IMG/VR virus record: IMGVR_UViG_3300031980_000004
Span: 1 to 26,211 of that record
DNA: 26,211 bases
DNA from: a virus
Reading direction: 5' to 3' (one strand)
The notes under the pieces are model-generated. The model searched no databases. It had not been told where the DNA came from and worked only from the letters and a program-made list of their open reading frames with translations. This document shows, piece by piece, positions 13,406-19,415 of this stretch (the first letter of the stretch is position 1; every line of letters begins with the position of its first letter). The translations under genes were made by a program, and so were the position numbers.

Positions 13406-14128
13406 CTAAATGTCGCAGAACCCCTCCTCACAGAAATCCGCTTGCTCTTCCGCCGCGTCCGCACGCAACACAACTATCGCGTCTTTCCCCCGCTTCCGCC
13501 GCTCCTCGTTGATGCGCCGCTCCAGTTCCTCACCCTTCTCGCGCAGCGCCGGGTATTGTCTGAGCAACTCAGATTGACTGCGGGCGCTGCGGTACGGACA
13601 GAACCAACACGAAGATTTTGGCGGCGTTGCAAGCCCGGCGCGTTCGAGGATCGCGCGGCAGTCGTTGCGGGTAAGGCGCTCGTCTACCAGCGGGTAGAGA
13701 TGCTCAATACGTTTTGCATCTGATTCTCGCATCCGGTGGAACTCGTCTACGCTGATCCCCAGCATCAATCCGATCCGCTCGCGTCGGTACTTGTCGTACA
13801 GATAGCGTCGGATCGGTTCCACCTTGTACTGCCGCGTGCACTGGCGCTTCAACATAAACGATCCGTCGCGAGAGCGCCACGGCGCGGGCGTGAACGCCGG
13901 GCGCGCAAGCATATCTCCGTACAGATCGCGCTGTATAACCGTAATGTCGCGCCGGTGCGTTTCCCGCAGCCAGCGCGCGAAATGCTTGACGTACTCGCGC
14001 GTTGCGGGCGACTCTGCGTCCAGCAGATCGACGTGGACGATCTCATCTATCCGCCACCCGCGCTGCATCGCCAGTACGACGAGCGCCGTACTCTGCACCC
14101 CGCCGCCGTATGAGATCACCGTTCGCAC
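13406..14128 (-). CDS. PP-loop ATP pyrophosphatase-family enzyme (PAPS-reductase-like)
   Basis: 240 aa from a GTG at 14128, with AAGGAGG 5 nt upstream; the open frame extends back into palindromic copy 8, but the ribosome binding site excludes that start. The P-loop SYGGGVQSTAL (6-16) is the adenylation site of the adenine nucleotide alpha-hydrolase superfamily. Later motifs CTRQYKVEPIRRYL (97-110), GISVDEFHRM and PPKSSCWFCPYRS (169-181) match a phage and actinobacterial group annotated as phosphoadenosine phosphosulfate reductase family. Cys97, Cys157, Cys174 and Cys177 could bind zinc or an iron-sulfur cluster. The substrate is unknown; sulfur chemistry on nucleic acid or sulfate assimilation are possible. 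Confidence 0.85.
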   Translation of the reverse strand: MRTVISYGGGVQSTALVVLAMQRGWRIDEIVHVDLLDAESPATREYVKHFARWLRETHRRDITVIQRDLYGDMLARPAFTPAPWRSRDGSFMLKRQCTRQYKVEPIRRYLYDKYRRERIGLMLGISVDEFHRMRESDAKRIEHLYPLVDERLTRNDCRAILERAGLATPPKSSCWFCPYRSARSQSELLRQYPALREKGEELERRINEERRKRGKDAIVVLRADAAEEQADFCEEGFCDI

Positions 14129-14144
14129 AACATCCTCCTTCCCC

Positions 14145-14188
14145 GTCACAACACGCATTCTTCTTTTATTTCTATAGCGTGTTGTGAC
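14145..14188 (-). repeat. 44-bp palindromic element, copy 8
   Basis: Perfect 10-bp arms; minus-strand core ATAGAAATAAAAGAAGAA. It starts 6 bases beyond the stop of the 14195 gene and is followed immediately by GGGGAAGGAGG, the ribosome binding site of the PP-loop gene. Confidence 0.95.
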
Positions 14189-14194
14189 AGACGT

Positions 14195-14461
14195 TTACCG
14201 CTGTTCCCTAACGCCCTCGCCCGCGTCCAGCGCGGGGAGGATGTACGCCTCTGCGATATCAATTCCGTCATCAAGGAGGGATAGTCGCATCTGATGCACC
14301 GCCACGCGCCCGTCCTCGGTGCGGTAGAGCACACAGCGCTCTACCCACTCGTCCGCGCGCGCCACATCAACGACGGCGAGGAACTCGCCGACAAACCGGA
14401 CACACTGCGTACTCTGAAACGTATTCCCCCGCACCCCGCACCAGAGTTCGGTTTCCTCCAC
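14195..14461 (-). CDS. Small acidic protein, W-x-G / D-G-R paralogous family
   Basis: 88 aa from a GTG at 14461, with AAGGAGG 6 nt upstream. It has ELWCGVRGNTFQSTQ, VRFVGEFLAVVDVARADEW, CVLYRTEDGRVAVHQMRLS and AEAYILPALDAGEG, the block order of the genes at 9915, 11427, 11842 and 12333. It is the only member inside the operon of the FtsK-like ATPase, whose stop lies 15 bases upstream. Function unknown. Confidence 0.75.
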   Translation of the reverse strand: MEETELWCGVRGNTFQSTQCVRFVGEFLAVVDVARADEWVERCVLYRTEDGRVAVHQMRLSLLDDGIDIAEAYILPALDAGEGVREQR

Positions 14462-14476
14462 TTCGCGCCTCCTTTC

Positions 14477-16327
14477 TCATTCCTCGCTCTTCAACCGCGC
14501 AGCCCGCGCCCAGTCGTCGTTGCGGAACCGCAGCCCCAGCGCCCGCGCCTGCTCTCGACTGACGCCCGCGCGTTGGAGCGCCGCCAGCGCCGCCAGCAGC
14601 GCATCGTCCCCATCCGTCGGGGACGGATCGATGCCCGTCCCAAGGCGTTCTGAAGCCCTATCCGCCTCTTCAGCCCGTCCCAAGGCTTGCTGATGCTCTG
14701 GGACGGGACTAGGGGCGTTTTGCGGCAACACAGCGCCTTGGGACGGCGCGATGTCGTCTCCGTCCCCGCGCCCAGAAAACCCCCCAAAATCCCCGATTTC
14801 GGCGCTTTTTGCGGGTTCGGGACGGTTGGGGACGGGGACGGAAGAAACCCGTCCCGGCGCATTCTGAAGCCTTGGGACGGCTCCGCCCCCGTCCCCGGGC
14901 ATCAGAAAGCCTTGGGACGGTACAATTTCGTCCCGCGGCTTGCTGACGCCTTGGGACGGGTCAACCCCCGTCCCCGCTCTTGCTGATGCCAAATCCTCCC
15001 CCTCGTTCCGTCCCCGCGCATCAGAAAGCGTCGGGACGGGGGTCTGCTCATCAGCCGTCACAACACCCGCTTCTTCTTTATTTCTATACGGTGTTGTGAC
15101 AGCGCTTGAGAGCAACATCTCCAACAGCGCCGCATCGTTGCGCGCGTTGATCAGCCCGTCGAAGTCTCCGACCAACGCCGGCGTGCGGACGAGAAACTGC
15201 TCGTTGTTGTGACGCACAACGAACAACCCGCGCTCGCCGGGCGGCGGCGGCAGTTGCGACGGTCGGTACAGCAGCGCCTTCGGATCGCGCACCCCCAGCG
15301 CCGGCGCGTCCTGGCTTCCGTCCACCAGCGCGCCGGAGATCAGCGTCGAGAGGTTCATTCGCCACTCCAGCCGCTTGCCGGTGGGCGTCTGCATCGAGAC
15401 GATCACCCTAATCCCCAACGCCCGCGCTTTGCTGACCAGCGCGATCAGTAAACGTTCCGTCTCATCAACGGCATCAATAATATCCGTCGCCAACACCACC
15501 AGCAGCGGTAGCGGATCGGGCGCGGTCCGGTTGTACTCCTCGACGCTGCGCACCCCGGCGCTCAGCAACAGACCGAACCGGCGCTTTGCTTCTTCGTTGA
15601 TTGCCGCGATTGCGCTCAGTATTCGCTGCTGCCCTTCGTCGCCGTAACCGCCCGCCGGCGGGAAAAGCATCTGCGGCAGCCGCGCGAGGTTCGGCGTCAG
15701 CCAGTCGCCCTTGCCGTCGAGGATCGCCCAGCGCACCGCCGTCTCGTTGAGCAGCGCCGCGAACCACAGCCGCAGCAGGTGATCCTTCCCGCAGCCGCTC
15801 GTGCCGTACAGCCCGATGTGCAGCGCGTCGCTGCCGAAATCCAGCCAGCGGAAGCGTCCGGTCTGGTCGCGCCCCAGCGGAACCGCGAACCGCGCCGGAC
15901 GCGGGTCGGCGGGGTTGAACAGTGATGGGGAAGGAAGCGTCACAACACTTGCTTCTCTTTTATTTATATGAGGTGTTGTGACGGCGGACGCTGATGTTGT
16001 GACAGAAGCGGGGGCTGTGGTGGTAGTCGCAGCCCCGGCGGTCGCGGGCGTTTGCTCATCAACCGTCACAGCATCCTCTTCTTCTTTATTTATACGCGGT
16101 GTTGTGACACCCCCGACAAGCGCCGTCGGCAGCAAGCCGCGCTGTTCGAGTTGCCGCTCAACCCGATACGCGGCGTCGTTCAGTGCGTGGTACGCGCGCA
16201 CCACAGCGTCGCGGTTGGTCGCCGCCGCCAGCGCGAGGAACGCGAACACTCCGGCGACCGGATCAACGCTGAACGCCAGCGCGACGCCGAACAACATCAA
16301 AAACACCGTTTTGCCGCTGACGTTCAC
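14477..16327 (-). CDS. FtsK/HerA-like membrane-anchored DNA-pumping ATPase with three in-frame palindromic elements
   Basis: 616 aa from a GTG at 16327, which overlaps the upstream stop as GTGA behind GGAGGAGG. Residues 7-37 hold one or two membrane segments. The ATPase domain has Walker A GLYGTSGCGKDHLL (172-185), an ILDGKGDWL strand, a Walker B-like LLVVLATDIIDAVDE (275-289) and the sensor-like SMQTPTGKR (311-319). A Pro/Gly-rich linker (about 430-560) with repeated PSQG units follows, then a C-terminal winged-helix-like FtsK gamma domain (LLAALAALQRAGVSREQARA). Residues 74-88, 116-130 and 410-424 are encoded by palindromic elements and lie between the recognisable domains. Likely roles are DNA translocation or conjugation-like coupling. 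Confidence 0.8.
   Translation of the reverse strand: MNVSGKTVFLMLFGVALAFSVDPVAGVFAFLALAAATNRDAVVRAYHALNDAAYRVERQLEQRGLLPTALVGGVTTPRINKEEEDAVTVDEQTPATAGAATTTTAPASVTTSASAVTTPHINKREASVVTLPSPSLFNPADPRPARFAVPLGRDQTGRFRWLDFGSDALHIGLYGTSGCGKDHLLRLWFAALLNETAVRWAILDGKGDWLTPNLARLPQMLFPPAGGYGDEGQQRILSAIAAINEEAKRRFGLLLSAGVRSVEEYNRTAPDPLPLLVVLATDIIDAVDETERLLIALVSKARALGIRVIVSMQTPTGKRLEWRMNLSTLISGALVDGSQDAPALGVRDPKALLYRPSQLPPPPGERGLFVVRHNNEQFLVRTPALVGDFDGLINARNDAALLEMLLSSAVTTPYRNKEEAGVVTADEQTPVPTLSDARGRNEGEDLASARAGTGVDPSQGVSKPRDEIVPSQGFLMPGDGGGAVPRLQNAPGRVSSVPVPNRPEPAKSAEIGDFGGFSGRGDGDDIAPSQGAVLPQNAPSPVPEHQQALGRAEEADRASERLGTGIDPSPTDGDDALLAALAALQRAGVSREQARALGLRFRNDDWARAARLKSEE
14634..15040 (-). repeat. Cluster of a 22-bp GC-rich repeat in the linker of the FtsK-like gene
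   Basis: About eight copies of a sequence like GCATCAGAAAGCCTTGGGAC, continued by GG, in both orientations: plus strand at 14731-14748 (partial), 14859-14880, 14899-14920, 14938-14959, 14976-14990 (partial) and 15018-15040; inverted at 14634-14655 and 14674-14695. On the coding strand the plus-oriented copies give P-S-Q-G-F-L-M-P-like peptides. Confidence 0.85.
15057..15100 (-). repeat. 44-bp palindromic element, copy 9 (in frame inside the FtsK-like gene)
   Basis: Perfect 10-bp arms; minus-strand core ATAGAAATAAAGAAGAAG. Translated as VTTPYRNKEEAGVVT, residues 410-424, just after the ATPase domain and before the linker; the flank adds ADEQTP. Confidence 0.95.
15939..15982 (-). repeat. 44-bp palindromic element, copy 10 (in frame inside the FtsK-like gene)
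   Basis: Perfect 10-bp arms; minus-strand core ATATAAATAAAAGAGAAG. Translated as VTTPHINKREASVVT, residues 116-130. An extra half arm (ATGTTGTGAC, 15994-16003) lies 11 bases away and encodes another Val-Thr-Thr. Confidence 0.95.
16065..16108 (-). repeat. 44-bp palindromic element, copy 11 (in frame inside the FtsK-like gene)
   Basis: One arm is GTGTTGTGAC and the other GTCACAGCAT (two mismatches), so the pairing is imperfect. Minus-strand core ATAAATAAAGAAGAAG. Translated as VTTPRINKEEEDAVT, residues 74-88, followed by VDEQTP as after copy 9. Confidence 0.92.
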
Positions 16328-16962
16328 CGCCCGCCTCCTCCGCCGCCGGGCGCTCTGACATTCGCCGCGAGCAGCAGCGCCGTTACTGCGCACAGAATGG
16401 TGAGGAACTCAAACGCGAACGATGCGGCAAACGTCCAGCCGACTTTTGCCAGCACCGCCGCTGCTCCTTCAAGCGCGTCCGGCAACGGTGCGAACAGTCC
16501 GCCGCGCTGCCACACGTCAACCAGAGCGACGGCTTCGCGATAATCGGTCACAATATCGAAGAAAATGAAGAAATACACCATCCACTGGAGCGCTTTGATG
16601 TCGCGCTGCACCAGCCCTACCGTCGCCAACTCGATCAGCGTCGGCAGCAGTGTGAGGAACAGCGCAAACAGCGTCAGCCATTCCGCACCCGTCGCCAATA
16701 CGTCTGCAGCAATCGGCTGAATAAATCTCCACGTCGGTACGAGGTCGTAGCGGTACGCCAAAGCGCCGAAGACATACGCTAGGATGAAGAAGCACGCCGA
16801 CGCCACGCCCGCCGGAACGCCCCGCACCCCGCGCGCCCAGTCGACCGCGCGGCGCAGGTTGTCGCTCAGATCGAGCGCGCTCAGCAGTCCGTCGGCAACG
16901 TTGCTGTTGACGAGGGCGAGGATGACGCCCCCGGCGATGATCCAGGCGATGAGGTCATTCAT
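16324..16962 (-). CDS. Multi-pass membrane protein, partner of the FtsK-like ATPase
   Basis: 212 aa from the ATG at 16962, overlapping the upstream stop by 8 bases. About five hydrophobic segments: LIAWIIAGGVILALVN, VASACFFILAYVFGALAY, WLTLFALFLTLLPTLIELAT, WMVYFFIFFDIV and a long C-terminal AFEFLTILCAVTALLLAANV. It ends in a Gly-rich stretch. Family unknown. Its stop overlaps the GTG of the FtsK-like gene (GTGA), so the two are translationally coupled, and a shared membrane complex is plausible. It has no signal for a holin or transporter that I recognise. Confidence 0.75.
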   Translation of the reverse strand: MNDLIAWIIAGGVILALVNSNVADGLLSALDLSDNLRRAVDWARGVRGVPAGVASACFFILAYVFGALAYRYDLVPTWRFIQPIAADVLATGAEWLTLFALFLTLLPTLIELATVGLVQRDIKALQWMVYFFIFFDIVTDYREAVALVDVWQRGGLFAPLPDALEGAAAVLAKVGWTFAASFAFEFLTILCAVTALLLAANVRAPGGGGGGR

Positions 16963-17188
16963 AGAGCGTCCACCCCCTCTTGCCGCGTACCCAGCGCTCA
17001 ACGAGGCAGGCTCCGTCTGGAGCCTCGCGCCCCGCCACGTAGCCCAACACCCCGTTCAGGTCGTAGATGACGAACGCGCCCGCCGCGCGCACGTCCAGAT
17101 CGCGCTTCGCGGCGCGCTCGAAACGCCCGACCGCGTGCGCCCACTCTTCCAACTCTTGATGTGGAATAGGCTCAATCTTCCACCACAT
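16955..17188 (-). CDS. Small protein of unknown function
   Basis: 77 aa; ATG at 17188 after AGGAAGG. Starts MWWKIEPIPHQELEEWAHAV, contains AAGAFVIYDLNGVLGYVAGRE and ends VERWVRGKRGWTLYE. Possibly a small alpha/beta domain; not recognised. It overlaps the gene before it by 17 bases and the membrane protein gene after it by 8 bases, so it belongs to a tightly packed operon. Confidence 0.7.
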   Translation of the reverse strand: MWWKIEPIPHQELEEWAHAVGRFERAAKRDLDVRAAGAFVIYDLNGVLGYVAGREAPDGACLVERWVRGKRGWTLYE

Positions 17189-17372
17189 TTTCGCCTTCCT
17201 TTCTCATCTTTCGCAGCGTCTTCCTCAAGCGCTCCGCTTCCAGCGCCGGCATCACCCAACGCGGGCGTTTCCGTCTCGCGCCTGCGCGCGCCAGCAGCAC
17301 TGCAACCCTCACCGCCTGCAGGCGACGGAAGGCGGTGAAGCGGCGGTACAGACGATACATACTCTTGTTCAT
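17172..17372 (-). CDS. Small, highly basic protein of unknown function
   Basis: 66 aa from the ATG at 17372, which overlaps the upstream stop as ATGA with GGAG 5 nt before it. The longer open frame upstream is a shadow. Rich in Arg and Lys (MYRLYRRFTAFRRLQAVRV; ERLRKTLRKMRKEG), with a helical central part and an acidic end (ENVVED). It may bind nucleic acid, but this is only inferred from charge. Confidence 0.65.
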   Translation of the reverse strand: MNKSMYRLYRRFTAFRRLQAVRVAVLLARAGARRKRPRWVMPALEAERLRKTLRKMRKEGENVVED

Positions 17373-17803
17373 TTCCGCTCCAGTACTCGCGCCAGCATCA
17401 GCACCACCGTTTCGTGAACGTATCCCCACCGCAGACACACCGCCGCCAGATCGCGGTACGGTTGCCGCAGACGCTTCGCGGCGGAGTGGAGATCGGAATA
17501 GACGGTCTGTACGTCCTCGTCCAGACGCCAGCACAGCCCGAGACGCGCTTCCGGCGCTGCGCCGGGATCGATATACATCTCCCCGACTGCTGCGTTCTTG
17601 TTGATCTCCGGAATGTGGTAACGCAGAAAATATCGGATGAACGTCGGTCGATACCCAACTTTTAGCATCAACGCCGCGACCGCCCGCGCGTCGTTGCGCA
17701 GTTTGTGCCGCGTCCAGCGCAGCAGTCGCGTCTCGTCTATCTCTGCGTCGCGTAGACGTTCGGCGAAGAACGACATCGCGGCGCGCAGATCGTCGTCACG
17801 CAT
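17369..17803 (-). CDS. Helical protein of unknown function
   Basis: 144 aa from the ATG at 17803 (MRDDDLRAAMSFFAERL), overlapping the preceding stop by 8 bases. Mostly helical; the middle has YRPTFIRYFLRYHIPEINKN and the end RDLAAVCLRWGYVHETVVLMLARVLERK. The repeated Arg/Trp/Tyr helices are reminiscent of DNA-associated proteins, but no family is recognised. It lies between the second nuclease gene and the small basic protein, in one overlapping gene chain. Confidence 0.7.
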   Translation of the reverse strand: MRDDDLRAAMSFFAERLRDAEIDETRLLRWTRHKLRNDARAVAALMLKVGYRPTFIRYFLRYHIPEINKNAAVGEMYIDPGAAPEARLGLCWRLDEDVQTVYSDLHSAAKRLRQPYRDLAAVCLRWGYVHETVVLMLARVLERK

Positions 17804-18218
17804 CGCCGTCCCCTTTGTTCTTCCCGACGAGTTCATCAAGAACCCGCCTGGGCATCATTACCCACTCCCGATCCACCCGCGCGCCGTTTTCGGTTCGGGT
17901 TGGCACATCATCCCCGAACACCAAAACGAACAGCGGGATGCGCTCAAAGCGCGCCGCGCGGTCTATCGTCTGAAGCAGCGCGTCAAGCGTCGGTTTGGTC
18001 AACATCTTTCGCCTCGCTTTCACTTCTACCGCAAATCCGGGGTTATCCCCAACGAATCCGTCAACACCAAAGCGCGTGAGGTGTCCCACGCGCCCCGTCG
18101 GCGTCAAAAGGCGGGCAAGCGACGGATCGCTCACCCGCCCGAACGTGGCTTGCAAAGCCCGCAGTGCGTCTCGCTCCTTTCTCTTCCAGCGCGGCTCGCT
18201 TTTAGAACGGAACTTCAT
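17796..18218 (-). CDS. Small PD-(D/E)XK-type nuclease, resolvase-like
   Basis: 140 aa. The segment FGVDGFVGDNPGFAVEVKARR contains Asp53 and E-V-K at 65-67, the metal-binding core of PD-(D/E)XK nucleases; a Lys/Arg-rich N-terminus and a late helix TLDALLQTIDRAARFERI are also present. The size fits RecU- or VRR-NUC-like Holliday junction or branched-DNA nucleases of phages. Its ATG lies inside the end of the SSB-like gene (17-base overlap). In a phage replication operon it would resolve recombination intermediates before packaging. Confidence 0.7.
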   Translation of the reverse strand: MKFRSKSEPRWKRKERDALRALQATFGRVSDPSLARLLTPTGRVGHLTRFGVDGFVGDNPGFAVEVKARRKMLTKPTLDALLQTIDRAARFERIPLFVLVFGDDVPTRTENGARVDREWVMMPRRVLDELVGKNKGDGDA

Positions 18219-18675
18219 CTTCTTTCACCTTCCGCAGCCGCGCGCGGACGGGCGCAATGTGCACGATCTCAACCCACCCGGAGGGTTTCGTCTCCAGCGT
18301 GAGTTGATACTCGCGCCCAATCGCCTCGTTCTCAACGAATTCCTCTGCGCGCTCTAGTTGCGCGTCGGTCATCTGTGCGACGCCGTAGAGCGCAGCGAGA
18401 ACCCGATACAGATTGGTGACTTTTCCGTTCTTGCTCGGATGTGTCAACCGCGCGGGCTTGCGCACCCACTTCGAGACGCGCACCGGCGCGTCAAACTCGG
18501 CGTCTACAACCTCAAACTCGAAGACGAAAACGTCTTCGAGCGTCGGCTCGGGGTCGTTGCGGGTCTCGAACGTTGGGCGTTGGCGCTCTTTGACGCCCAG
18601 AAACCGCCCGATATACGCGCCGTTGAGTTCCGGTCGTTCGCTTTGGCTTCCGTTTTGGATGAGTTCCTTGAACAT
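18202..18675 (-). CDS. Single-stranded DNA-binding-like protein
   Basis: 157 aa; ATG at 18675 behind AAGGAAGGAGAGG. Body of alternating strands (GAYIGRFLGVKERQRPTF; VFVFEFEVVDAEFDAPVRVS; IGREYQLTLETKPSGW) consistent with an OB-fold. The protein ends KEDEVPF, very close to the DDDIPF tip with which bacterial SSB recruits partner proteins. I therefore call it SSB-like; the N-terminal part could not be aligned. It lies among polymerase, nuclease and resolvase genes, where an SSB is expected, and has its own promoter at 18731-18759. Confidence 0.65.
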   Translation of the reverse strand: MFKELIQNGSQSERPELNGAYIGRFLGVKERQRPTFETRNDPEPTLEDVFVFEFEVVDAEFDAPVRVSKWVRKPARLTHPSKNGKVTNLYRVLAALYGVAQMTDAQLERAEEFVENEAIGREYQLTLETKPSGWVEIVHIAPVRARLRKVKEDEVPF

Positions 18676-18721
18676 ATTCGGGTTCCTCTCCTTCCTTTCT
18701 TACTGCTTCGGCACAATCGCC

Positions 18722-19414
18722 TTAGTCCGCAGTATACTCCAGAACGCCCGTTTTGTCAAGCGACTCGCAGCGTTTGCGGAACGGGCACCACCGGCATTCC
18801 TCTGTGCCCCAAGCGACCGCCGCGGCAATATACCCCTCCAGCGCCAGCGACTGCAACCGCAGCGCTTTGTAGAACAGCGCCTCCGCGCGGGCGCGGTCAA
18901 CCGCGAACCGGAGTTCTTCCATCTCGCCGGTGTCGCGATTGATCAGCAGCACAACGCCGGTCTGCGCCTCGACCAGCGCGGCGTAGACGCTGATCTGATC
19001 AACATACTCCTCGATCTTTGACCGCGTCGCCCACTCTTTCGCGCTGACGGTTTTGATGTCGATCACCGTCAGCGTGTTGTCGTCTTCGACCAGCAGCGCG
19101 TCGATCCGCCCGGAGATCGCGCCGCCGACGACCCGCACCTCTGTTTCAACGCGCCCCGGAAACGCCTCAACCAGCAGCGCTTCGAGATGCGCGTGAATCG
19201 CGTCGCCGATCAGTGCGGAAGGGCTGTCTGCGCGCGGCGCGTCCGGTTCGCAGCCCAGCAGCCCGAAGGTGATGCGCCGGTCGCACGCGGAAATCTCGCT
19301 CGCGTACACCCGATCCCGCGCCGCGACCGGGCGACGCTTCGCGGCGACGGCGGCGCGGATCGCGTCAACGAGCGGTTGCGGTTTTTGGATTTGGACGCCA
19401 AAGAACGAAGTCAT
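18722..19414 (-). CDS. Cas4/RecB-like PD-(D/E)XK nuclease with a predicted iron-sulfur cluster
   Basis: 230 aa from the ATG at 19414 with GGAGG 9 nt upstream. Motifs: conserved His in GDAIHAHLE (70-78), Asp in SGRIDALL (Asp105), DIK (119-121), and QISVYA (140-145). Cys44 plus the C-terminal EECRWCPFRKRC (Cys207, 210, 216) form the four-cysteine iron-sulfur pattern of Cas4 and AddB nucleases. It probably trims DNA ends during replication or recombination. No cas genes or CRISPR array are visible, so a CRISPR role is not supported. It follows the polymerase gene by one base. Confidence 0.85.
   Translation of the reverse strand: MTSFFGVQIQKPQPLVDAIRAAVAAKRRPVAARDRVYASEISACDRRITFGLLGCEPDAPRADSPSALIGDAIHAHLEALLVEAFPGRVETEVRVVGGAISGRIDALLVEDDNTLTVIDIKTVSAKEWATRSKIEEYVDQISVYAALVEAQTGVVLLINRDTGEMEELRFAVDRARAEALFYKALRLQSLALEGYIAAAVAWGTEECRWCPFRKRCESLDKTGVLEYTAD
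18731..18759 (-). promoter_or_regulatory. Sigma70-type promoter for the SSB-like gene
   Basis: Minus strand TTGACA (18759-18754), 17-bp spacer, TATACT (18736-18731), inside the last codons of the upstream nuclease gene and about 55 bases before the SSB-like start. Confidence 0.78.
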
Positions 19415-19415
19415 C

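Noticed and set aside
12547-13512. Plus-strand frames across the tandem repeat (Tyr-Ala-Lys-Pro and Arg-Met-Arg repeats)
   Set aside because: They are antisense to the membrane protein gene and have no ribosome binding site; the repeats mirror the Ser-His-Thr-Ala coding repeat.
3110-16108. Palindromic elements as a CRISPR array
   Set aside because: Spacing between copies varies from about 80 bases to several kilobases, both orientations occur, several lie inside genes, and no cas genes are present; the Cas4-like nuclease is a common phage replication gene.
18722-19414. CRISPR adaptation role for the Cas4-like nuclease
   Set aside because: No Cas1, Cas2 or array is visible; stand-alone Cas4/RecB-like nucleases are common in phage replication modules.
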